NCBI GenBank assembly: GCA_958420075.1
Contig: CATZIM010000092.1
Coordinates: 1-6,828, forward strand
DNA from: an uncultured Clostridia bacterium
GTDB lineage: Bacteria > Bacillota > Clostridia > Lachnospirales > Anaerotignaceae
Length of the DNA: 6,828 nt
Direction of reading: 5' to 3'
The notes under the pieces are model-generated. The model was not told the origin of the DNA. It ran no database searches and saw nothing but the letters and a program-made list of their open reading frames with translations. This document shows positions 1-6,828 of this stretch, one piece after another. Position 1 is the first letter of the stretch; each line of letters starts with the position of its first letter. The position numbers and the translations under genes are program-made.

Positions 1-831
1 GGTATTGGGAAAGGTTTAAAACGGCTGTCCAGTTTTACAACGATCATCTTTCTGGTAATCCTGATTTTTGTGTGTATCATGGGTCCTTCCAATTTTATGG
101 CAAAATTAGGAACAGAGTCTTTTGCACATTTGCTGGACAATATTTTTTCTAAAACTGCAATTCTGAATACAATGGCGGAAGAAGATCATTGGTATGCTGA
201 CTGGATCGTTCAGTATTGGGCTTCCTTTATCGTTTATGCGCCAATCCTGGGGATGTTCTTGAGCCGTATGGCGAAAGGAAGAACCATTCGCTCCTTTATT
301 CTGGTCAATGTACTGGCACCATCCATTTTTTGCATCATTTGGATCGCGATCTTCGGCAGCGTAACTGTAAACCTGCAATATACAGGAGAATTTGATATTT
401 GGCAGGCAGTTAATACAACAGGCATGGAATCCACAATATTCTACATTCTTGGCTCTTTCCCTATCGGTAAAATTTTGATTGTTTGTTTCTTAATCGCAAT
501 CTTTACATCTTTTTCCACCATGGCCGATCCTGTGGCAGCAGCACTGGCAACGATCAGTACACGTGGTTTGAGTGTAAATGATGAAGCGCCAAAAGCGCTG
601 AAGATTTTATTTGGCGTTATCATGGGGGTAGTTGCATATTTGCTTGACGCTTCCGGCGGTGTAGGAGCAGTAAAAGGTATGTGGGTTATCATTGGCTTCC
701 CGACTGCTTTCATTATGATGCTTGTTGTGATTTCCGCTTTTCGAAATGCAGCGGCGCATTTTCGCAATCGCAATAAAGAGGCAACACCCCCATTGAGTCC
801 TTGTGAAGCTGGGGACGATGGGGAGGCTTAA
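1..831 (+). CDS. BCCT-family transporter, C-terminal part (5' end cut off)
   Basis: The reading frame is open from base 1 and stops at 829-831, giving 276 residues; the N-terminal half lies outside the window. The fragment is strongly hydrophobic with about six membrane segments. It shows the BCCT core: GIGKGLKRLSS near the start, DWIVQYWASF (196-228), then GMFLSRMAKGRTIRSF, which matches the family's conserved 'arginine-rich' loop after TM8. The later segment FSTMADPVAAALATIST resembles the corresponding CaiT/BetP helix. BCCT proteins import betaine, carnitine, choline and similar zwitterions through the cytoplasmic membrane. In the aromatic substrate box, the first Trp and the Tyr are kept, but the two Trp that close the CaiT box (W323/W324 there) are Ser and Phe here, so the substrate may differ. 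The C-tail is short and hydrophilic. The next gene follows after 65 bp on the same strand and likely shares its transcript. Family call is firm; substrate is unknown. Confidence 0.92.
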   Translation, partial: GIGKGLKRLSSFTTIIFLVILIFVCIMGPSNFMAKLGTESFAHLLDNIFSKTAILNTMAEEDHWYADWIVQYWASFIVYAPILGMFLSRMAKGRTIRSFILVNVLAPSIFCIIWIAIFGSVTVNLQYTGEFDIWQAVNTTGMESTIFYILGSFPIGKILIVCFLIAIFTSFSTMADPVAAALATISTRGLSVNDEAPKALKILFGVIMGVVAYLLDASGGVGAVKGMWVIIGFPTAFIMMLVVISAFRNAAAHFRNRNKEATPPLSPCEAGDDGEA

Positions 832-839
832 ATAATTCT

Positions 840-867
840 TTGACTGACATATGATTTCTGACATAAA
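840..867 (+). promoter_or_regulatory. Possible internal promoter ahead of the CoA-transferase gene
   Basis: TTGACT (840-845) and CATAAA (862-867) are separated by 16 bp, a sigma-A-like arrangement with a good -35 and a weak -10. It lies in the 65-bp gap between the transporter and CoA-transferase genes. It could let the two downstream genes be transcribed without the transporter. This is a pattern match only, and read-through from upstream is equally likely. Confidence 0.25.
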
Positions 868-896
868 AAGCGACGATTCATAAAGGAGAAAATAGA

Positions 897-2126
897 ATGA
901 AGATGATGAATGATAATAGAAATATGGGAAGCGAACAGGAAAAGCCTTTAACAGGTGTACGTGTACTTGACTTGACACATGCTTACAGCGGTCCGTTTTG
1001 CACAATGCACTTAGCAGATCAGGGGGCAGAAGTGATCAAAGTGGAAATCCCAAATAAAGGCGATCAAAGTCGGAATTGGGCACCGTTTAAAAACGGTTCC
1101 AGCGGATATTTTGCTTACATCAATCGCAACAAATACGGTTTGTCTCTGGACTTGAAGACAGAAGAAGGAAAGGAAATTTTCAAAAAACTGATTGCTGAAA
1201 CAGATGTATTATGCGAAAATTTCCGCGTTGGTACCATGGAAAAATTAGGGTTGGGGTATGATGTACTCAAAGAGATCAATCCTGGTTTGATTTACGCATC
1301 CATTTCCGGTTTTGGTTTGGAAGGGCCTATGGCACATCGTCCATGCTATGACATTATTGCTCAGGCAATGGGGGGAATGATGAGCATGACTGGCTTTGGC
1401 GATCAGATGACAAAGGTAGGACCTGCAATCGGTGACAACTATTCCGGTACATATTTGGCTCTGGGCATTGCCATGGCATTGTATCAGCGGAGTAAAACAG
1501 GTAAGGGACGCAGACTGGATGTTTCCATGGTGGATACGATATTTTCCATTTTGGAAGCTGGCGTTGTGGAATACACTGTCAACGGACATATTGCAAAGCC
1601 AGAGGGCAATCGAGATGCAGCCATTTCTCCTTTTGATGCTTATGAAGCCAAAGATGGAAGTTTTGTCATTGGCTGCGGCACAGATGGGTTTTTCAAGAAT
1701 CTTTGTGACTTGATGGGACAGCCTGAGCTGGCAGAAGACAGCCGATTTGTAACAAATGCGAAACGCTGTGAAAACTATTTTACGGGCTTGAAGCCAATCA
1801 TTGAACAATGGGCAAAACAACATACAGTGGAAGAACTGGAGCAGATGATTGTAGAAGCGGGGATTCCATTTGGCCGTATTCTGAATATTGCGCAGGCATG
1901 CGATCTGGAAGTGTTGAAAGACAGAAATATGCTTTGGACAGTGAAAGATACTGGCATTGGAGAAGAAATTCAGATTCCGGGCAGTCCCATCAAAATGCAT
2001 GGCTGTGAGGATGCTGTAATGCGCTCTGCACCAGTGATTGGCGAACATACAGAAAGTATTCTGAAACACGTGCTGCATATGCAGGACCAGGAAATACAGC
2101 AATTGAAAGAAAATGGCATTATTTAA
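897..2126 (+). CDS. CaiB/BaiF-family (class III) acyl-CoA transferase
   Basis: A 409-residue cytoplasmic protein of normal family length. Class III transferases move CoA from a donor thioester to a carboxylate through an aspartyl-anhydride/CoA-thioester intermediate; examples are CaiB (carnitine), BaiF (bile acids) and Frc (formyl-CoA:oxalate). Visible landmarks: LTGVRVLDLTHAYSGPFC (18-35), GAEVIKVE (43-50), the NRNKYGLSLDLKTEEG segment (77-91), the ENFR loop (107-110), and GPAIGDNYSG (176-185), whose D180 aligns with catalytic Asp169 of Frc. The family ending GEHTESILK...LKENGII is also present. The glycine loop of Frc (GGGGQ) is absent and VIGCGTDGFF (257-266) stands there, closer to the CaiB type. 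The start at 897 is chosen because AAAGGAGAA (882-890) sits 8 nt upstream; ATGs at 903 and 906 would be too far. Neighbours are a BCCT transporter upstream and an amidohydrolase 44 bp downstream, suggesting activation of an imported compound or its hydrolysis product. Family is firm; substrate is not. Confidence 0.93.
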   Translation: MKMMNDNRNMGSEQEKPLTGVRVLDLTHAYSGPFCTMHLADQGAEVIKVEIPNKGDQSRNWAPFKNGSSGYFAYINRNKYGLSLDLKTEEGKEIFKKLIAETDVLCENFRVGTMEKLGLGYDVLKEINPGLIYASISGFGLEGPMAHRPCYDIIAQAMGGMMSMTGFGDQMTKVGPAIGDNYSGTYLALGIAMALYQRSKTGKGRRLDVSMVDTIFSILEAGVVEYTVNGHIAKPEGNRDAAISPFDAYEAKDGSFVIGCGTDGFFKNLCDLMGQPELAEDSRFVTNAKRCENYFTGLKPIIEQWAKQHTVEELEQMIVEAGIPFGRILNIAQACDLEVLKDRNMLWTVKDTGIGEEIQIPGSPIKMHGCEDAVMRSAPVIGEHTESILKHVLHMQDQEIQQLKENGII

Positions 2127-2170
2127 GTGGATATTTTGGATTTTTGAAATTGGACAAGAGGTGAAAAAGA

Positions 2171-3406
2171 ATGGGTAAGATTGCATATCAGGGCGGTTTG
2201 CTGATTGATGGCACAGGCGCTCCGGCAGTGGAAAACAGTTTGGTGTTGATTGAAGATACAAAGATTGTATATGCAGGAGAAAACAAGGAAATCCCTGCGG
2301 ATTATGAAGTGAAGAATATTGCAGGCAAAACGATTCTGCCCGGCTTGATTGATGCACATCTGCATTTTTCCGGCAATTTGACGGATAATGATTCTGATTG
2401 GGTATTGGAAGATAATTTCCAAAAAGCAGTTGTAGCGGTGCAGCAGGCACATGAGTGTCTGGAAGCGGGACTTACAACAGTAGGTGAAATTTCACGCTTT
2501 GGTATCCATATTCGGAATATGACAGAAGCTGGCGTTATGAAAGGACCACGCATTGTGGCTTCTGGTCTTGGGTTTTGTGCAACCTGTTCCCATGGGGATT
2601 CCCATAAAGTTTCCATTGAACAGAACAGAGAAGCGCATCCATGGGGGGAATGCGTAGACAGTCCATGGGATTTGAGAAAAGCGGTTCGCAGACGTTTGCG
2701 TGAAAACCCGGATGCCATTAAAATCTGGGCAACCGGTGGTGGGATTTGGCGATGGGAAACCGCGATGGATCAACATTATACAATGGAAGAAATTCAGGCT
2801 GTTGTGGATGAATGTAAAATGCGGCATGTGCCAGTATGGTCTCATTGCTTTGGCAGCGCTTACAATTCCGCAGTCGCAGGTGTAGATCTGATCGTACATG
2901 GGCAATCTTTAGATGAGGCCACATTGGATATCATGGCGGAGAAGGGCATTGCATTGTGTCCCACAATCAACTTCATGCCTGCATGGTTGGAAACATTTCC
3001 TCCTAAATACGATCCTGAATTACATGATAAGTATGAAGGGGAAACGGTTGCAGAAAAAGATTTGAATCGTATTTATGACAATTTGCGTAAAGCGAATAAA
3101 AAAGGCATTCTCCTGACAATCGGCTCTGACTCTTTCAATTCTAAGATGACGCCTTATGGTGAGACTGCTGTTGGCGAAATCCATGCTTTTGTAGAGAAAG
3201 CGGGCATCAGTGAAATGGATGCCATTATGGCTGCCACCATCAATGGGGCAAAGGTATTGCGCGTTGACGACATCACAGGCTCTTTGGAAGCTGGAAAGAG
3301 TGCAGACCTGATTGTTGTAAATGGCAATCCTTTAGAAGATATTCGAGCAATTTCTGTAGACAATATGGAAGTCATCATGAAAGAAGGGTATCTGGTGAGA
3401 GGCTGA
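2171..3406 (+). CDS. Metal-dependent amidohydrolase, imidazolonepropionase/prolidase-like
   Basis: A 411-residue amidohydrolase-superfamily enzyme, soluble and of typical length. It begins with the small beta-domain (IAYQGGLLIDGTG, 4-16) and the classic GLIDAHLHF (58-66), where H63 and H65 are the first metal ligands. K184 in DAIKIWATGGG is the likely carboxylated lysine. H225 (VWSHCFG) and H243 (IVHGQ) follow, and D320 (TIGSD) is the catalytic aspartate. The C-terminal strand GSLEAGKSADLIVVNGNPLEDI closes the beta-domain. All six expected active-site residues of a binuclear enzyme are present. The family hydrolyses cyclic amides, N-acyl amino acids and Xaa-Pro or Xaa-Arg dipeptides, among others. 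An unusual IWRWE (192-196) follows the metal-lysine strand and could shape substrate binding (inference). The start is set by AGAGGTGA (2157-2164), 6-7 nt upstream of the ATG. It is the last gene before the terminator and probably co-transcribed with the CoA-transferase. The substrate cannot be read from the sequence. Confidence 0.92.
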   Translation: MGKIAYQGGLLIDGTGAPAVENSLVLIEDTKIVYAGENKEIPADYEVKNIAGKTILPGLIDAHLHFSGNLTDNDSDWVLEDNFQKAVVAVQQAHECLEAGLTTVGEISRFGIHIRNMTEAGVMKGPRIVASGLGFCATCSHGDSHKVSIEQNREAHPWGECVDSPWDLRKAVRRRLRENPDAIKIWATGGGIWRWETAMDQHYTMEEIQAVVDECKMRHVPVWSHCFGSAYNSAVAGVDLIVHGQSLDEATLDIMAEKGIALCPTINFMPAWLETFPPKYDPELHDKYEGETVAEKDLNRIYDNLRKANKKGILLTIGSDSFNSKMTPYGETAVGEIHAFVEKAGISEMDAIMAATINGAKVLRVDDITGSLEAGKSADLIVVNGNPLEDIRAISVDNMEVIMKEGYLVRG

Positions 3407-3492
3407 ACAGGCAGATTTGTATTCTGGTGTAAGGAACAGAAAACAAAATCAGTTTTTTCCATAAATTATAAAAGCAGACGTTGTCTTTGAAT

Positions 3493-3541
3493 AAAAACCA
3501 CTTATGTTTTTCCGAATACAAGAAAGCATAAGTGGTTTTTT
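3493..3541. terminator. Bidirectional intrinsic terminator between convergent genes
   Basis: A perfect 14-bp inverted repeat, AAAAACCACTTATG (3493-3506) and CATAAGTGGTTTTT (3527-3540), can extend by five more pairs (two of them G-U) to leave a loop of about 10 nt. The right arm runs into six T on the + strand (3536-3541), and the left arm gives five T on the - strand. It lies 86 bp after the amidohydrolase stop and 20 bp beyond the stop of the convergent M56 gene, so it can end transcripts from both sides. Confidence 0.9.
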
Positions 3542-3560
3542 ATGTTGATCATTTCGTTTG

Positions 3561-4847
3561 TTATTGCCGATAAAGTGTACCGTCATAATATGCCACCCAT
3601 CTGGAATCCTCTCGCTTATTGCCGATCATTTGGAATGTTCCTTTATAAGTATCTCCATTTACAGTTGTTGTGACATTCATGCTGAGGCTTATGGTTTCAG
3701 GACCGGAACATACGGTTTCATATTTAGAAATATGAATGGAATTTTCCGTGCGGGTGTCAATCTTTAGTGTGTATGGAGCCAATTGTTTCCAGGTAAGGGT
3801 AACATTACTTGGCGGAGCATATGTAAATGTGTGCGCGTTGGGACTGGGCTCTACAATTATTTTGTATTTTCCAGATTGAAGGTCGGCACCAAACAGATAA
3901 CGGGAGCTTGCGCCAAATATACTAATGGTTCCAAAAGGAATCAATATGGAAAGGATGATGGCAAGGATGGGTATTTTTTGATATCTCATGATTGCCACAA
4001 TTCTTTCTTTCATCACAAATTTTGAAAAACTGTTATAGAAAACCACTTGATTTTGACGCTGACCATGGTTTTTATCCGCCAAATGAACCAACTGCAAAGC
4101 GTAGGTTTCTCTGTATTCTTTACCGAGGAGCTTTAAAACGCCGCGGTCACAAGCCACTTCCATATCTCGATTGATGTAATGATACATGATCCAAACAAAA
4201 GGATTGAACCAATTGATCATGACAACAAGAATCAGGAAATACTGAATGATCTGGTGATGATATTTCAAGTGCATATATTCATGCAGAAGGGCTTCATCAA
4301 ACATGTCAGCATGTGTTTTATAAAACCCTTTGGGAAACAGGATCATCGGCTTGAGAATGCCGCAGGCAATGGGGGTTGTGATGGTTTCGTTTTCATATAA
4401 AAGATATTTCTTTGACAGACCATAAGAGGCTAAGATTTCATAGATTTCCTTTTCGTTTTCCATTGGAAGGGAAGTCTGTCTGAGTTGGATCGTTTTTCGA
4501 AAATTTGCAACGAAAGTTTTCCCTACATACAGGATACCGCATATCCATATAGCAAGCAGTGCAAACAGGATTCGTTTGTTTTGCAATGCATTTCCCATTA
4601 GATTTGAAAGCCTGCCGAATATGGAAGTGTCTATTTTTGTATGGAAGCAATTTTCAATGATATAGAAAACCGCATTATAAAAATTGTAATTTGTCGAAAT
4701 ATCAAAGGGGACGAGCAGTCTGAAAAAAGCCAAACCCCACGAGATCCCCAAAATGACAGATGGAATTTTGTGAAGAAAAACCTTCCGCAGTGCAATAATG
4801 GACAGAATCATACATGATGCCGCGATGTTCATAAATACAAAGAGCAA
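3561..4847 (-). CDS. BlaR1/MecR1-like M56 membrane metalloprotease without a penicillin-binding sensor domain
   Basis: A 428-residue integral membrane protein. Hydrophobic segments lie at about 1-20, 28-47, 93-111, 200-222 and 291-313. The M56 signature is complete: PIACGILKPMILFPKGF (159-175), zinc-binding HEYMH (189-193), and WFNPFVWIMYHYINRDMEVACD (213-234), where E230 is the likely third ligand. In BlaR1 and MecR1 this cytosolic zinc protease inactivates the BlaI/MecI repressor after an extracellular penicillin-binding domain is acylated. Here the region after the last membrane segment is only about 115 residues, beta-rich, and lacks STxK, SxN and KTG motifs, so the usual beta-lactam sensor is missing. 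The start codon is TTG (4847-4845), 2 bp after the repressor stop, with AGAGGT about 10 nt upstream inside the repressor gene. An in-frame ATG at 4832 is the alternative but lacks a well-placed binding site. The gene is certainly operonic with the upstream repressor. The signal it senses is unknown. Confidence 0.88.
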   Translation of the reverse strand: MLFVFMNIAASCMILSIIALRKVFLHKIPSVILGISWGLAFFRLLVPFDISTNYNFYNAVFYIIENCFHTKIDTSIFGRLSNLMGNALQNKRILFALLAIWICGILYVGKTFVANFRKTIQLRQTSLPMENEKEIYEILASYGLSKKYLLYENETITTPIACGILKPMILFPKGFYKTHADMFDEALLHEYMHLKYHHQIIQYFLILVVMINWFNPFVWIMYHYINRDMEVACDRGVLKLLGKEYRETYALQLVHLADKNHGQRQNQVVFYNSFSKFVMKERIVAIMRYQKIPILAIILSILIPFGTISIFGASSRYLFGADLQSGKYKIIVEPSPNAHTFTYAPPSNVTLTWKQLAPYTLKIDTRTENSIHISKYETVCSGPETISLSMNVTTTVNGDTYKGTFQMIGNKREDSRWVAYYDGTLYRQ

Positions 4848-4849
4848 GA

Positions 4850-5212
4850 TTATTTCGACCTCTTTTCTTTATCAATCAGAGAATAGAGTTCATTGATTTC
4901 TTCGTCTGAAAAATCGTTATTGCTGATCAATGATTTTACCAATTGAAAAGGAGAGTTATCAAAAAGATTTTTCCGAAGTTCATTGATGGAAGATGCTTGC
5001 AAATCTTCCTGCTTGACATTTGGTGTGCAGATAAAGCCAGGATCAGAACGTGTGATGAGTCCTTTCTTGATGGCTCGCCGGATAATGGTATAGGTGGTGT
5101 TTGGCGCCCAACCAATTTCCTCTTCAAATACCTTAGAAATGTGACTTGCTTTACAGGAACCGCATTTCCAAAGATATGTCAGAACTTTCAATTCGGAATC
5201 TGATGCTAACAT
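4850..5212 (-). CDS. BlaI/MecI/CopY-family transcriptional repressor
   Basis: A 120-residue winged-helix repressor, the usual BlaI length. It starts MLASDSELKVLTYLW, followed by the recognition region EEIGWAPNTTYTIIRRAIKKGLI (31-53), which corresponds to the family's GWSxxTVYTLLxRLxxKG. The C-terminal dimerisation helices end FSDEEINELYSLIDKEK. The frame is open for 37 further codons upstream, but those residues are not BlaI-like, and AGAGGTGA (5225-5218) sits 5 nt before the ATG at 5212, so that start is chosen. BlaI proteins bind TACTAC-N4-GTAGTA type operators as dimers and are released by cleavage by the cognate M56 protease. Two such operators flank this gene's promoter and the divergent gene's promoter. 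An unusual feature is C17-G-S-C20 in the first helix-turn, where the family normally has non-cysteine residues. The M56 gene follows 2 bp downstream. Confidence 0.93.
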   Translation of the reverse strand: MLASDSELKVLTYLWKCGSCKASHISKVFEEEIGWAPNTTYTIIRRAIKKGLITRSDPGFICTPNVKQEDLQASSINELRKNLFDNSPFQLVKSLISNNDFSDEEINELYSLIDKEKRSK

Positions 5213-5217
5213 AAAGA

Positions 5218-5225
5218 TCACCTCT
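5218..5225 (-). promoter_or_regulatory. Ribosome binding site fixing the BlaI-family start
   Basis: AGAGGTGA on the - strand ends 5 nt before the ATG at 5212. It decides against the longer reading frame that begins at 5323. It abuts the repressor's own operator, so the bound repressor would sit just upstream of or over the leader. Confidence 0.75.
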
Positions 5226-5243
5226 TTACTACTGATGTAGAAT
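5225..5243. promoter_or_regulatory. BlaI-type operator at the repressor promoter
   Basis: TTTACTAC (5225-5232), TGAT spacer, then GTAGAAT (5237-5243). The inner half-sites TAC/CTAC and GTAG match the BlaI/MecI operator plan (TACTAC-N4-GTAGTA), with one arm imperfect. It shares 14 of 15 bases with the second operator at 5384-5407. It covers the predicted start of the repressor-M56 transcript, implying autoregulation. Confidence 0.72.
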
Positions 5244-5251
5244 AATTTTAT

Positions 5252-5278
5252 ATTATATAATTTCTGCGAAAAAATCAA
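5252..5278 (-). promoter_or_regulatory. Predicted promoter of the repressor-M56 operon
   Basis: On the - strand, TTGATT (5278-5273) and a perfect TATAAT (5257-5252) are 15 bp apart; using CTTGAT gives 16 bp. The expected transcription start near 5245 falls at the edge of the operator at 5225-5243. The -10 lies in a 10-bp palindrome, ATTATATAAT (5252-5261). Confidence 0.55.
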
Positions 5279-5356
5279 GGCGGAAACAGGAGATTGGTAT
5301 ACATAAAAATAGGCAGTTTCCATAATTTTATATTGGTTTTTTCGTGAAAATCATGG

Positions 5357-6704
<1,348 letters not shown>

Positions 6705-6828
6705 TGTGTATCATCGGGGATAATGATAGAAAGGGCTCGTGGGGGATAGAAAAAAGGGGAAATGGCCTTTTGGATTTGCAAATCTGAACGGTCACTTGTT
6801 ATATGCGGGTATGAAGGATAACCAAATG

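Noticed and set aside
897..2126. Naming the CoA-transferase CaiB or BaiF specifically
   Set aside because: The catalytic Asp and family motifs are clear, but substrate residues are not diagnostic and the partner transporter has an atypical pocket, so a specific gene name is not justified.
1245..2450. A 401-codon open frame on the - strand across the CoA-transferase and amidohydrolase genes
   Set aside because: It is antisense to two genes with complete family motifs, its translation is rich in Cys, His, Phe and Ser with no recognisable domain, and no convincing ribosome binding site was seen. It is a shadow frame.
5213..5323. N-terminal extension of 37 residues on the BlaI-like repressor
   Set aside because: The extra residues are not family-like, would cross the promoter and operator, and the strong AGAGGTGA before 5212 gives a normal 120-residue protein.
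6709..6728. Small hairpin TATCAT / ATGATA after the fusion gene as a terminator
   Set aside because: The stem is only 6 bp and mostly A-T, the loop is 8 nt and no T-run follows, so it is unlikely to stop transcription.
6739..6828. Possible start of another + strand gene (open frame from 6730 to the window end, GTG at 6739 or ATG at 6811)
   Set aside because: AAAGGG is only 3 nt before the GTG, the ATG has no binding site, and about 30 codons show no recognisable family. It cannot be supported without sequence beyond the window.

Overview
The window looks like chromosome from a low-to-moderate GC Firmicute, probably an anaerobic Clostridia-type organism. This rests on composition, strong purine-rich ribosome binding sites, a BlaI/M56 regulator pair, and a BCCT plus class III CoA-transferase gene set. 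No rRNA, tRNA, CRISPR array or insertion sequence is visible. The species cannot be named from the sequence.

Left half (1-3406, + strand) is one apparent catabolic operon. It holds the C-terminal part of a BCCT-family transporter (cut by the window start), a CaiB/BaiF-type class III acyl-CoA transferase, and a metal-dependent amidohydrolase of the imidazolonepropionase/prolidase-like group. The likely logic is import of a small amide or quaternary/zwitterionic compound, hydrolysis by the amidohydrolase, and CoA activation of a resulting carboxylate for anaerobic breakdown. The substrate is not determined. The transporter's aromatic substrate-box motif departs from that of the carnitine and betaine transporters, so those substrates should not be assumed. 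A strong hairpin at 3493-3541, with T-runs on both strands, ends this operon and the convergent one.

Right half (3561-6704) is a divergent regulatory locus. On the - strand lie a BlaI/MecI-type repressor (4850-5212) and, 2 bp downstream, an M56 BlaR1-like membrane metalloprotease (3561-4847). Divergent on the + strand is a 417-residue exported or membrane-anchored protein (5451-6704). It joins a degenerate penicillin-binding transpeptidase domain to a C-terminal thioredoxin-fold domain with an intact CxxC. The transpeptidase nucleophile is Ala (GATFK instead of GSTFK), and the SxN and KTG motifs are also lost. Two matching BlaI-type operators (TACTAC-N4-GTAG) sit at the predicted transcription starts of the two divergent promoters, so all three genes are probably one BlaI regulon.

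This right-hand locus is the candidate undescribed system. The M56 protease lacks the usual C-terminal penicillin-binding sensor domain and carries a short unrecognised extracytoplasmic domain instead. A catalytically dead PBP-like domain is encoded next door, attached to a redox domain. The repressor itself has a CxxC at its N-terminal helix. A split sensor and/or a cell-envelope redox response is a reasonable but unproven reading. The last 124 bp (6705-6828) contain no gene that can be supported.
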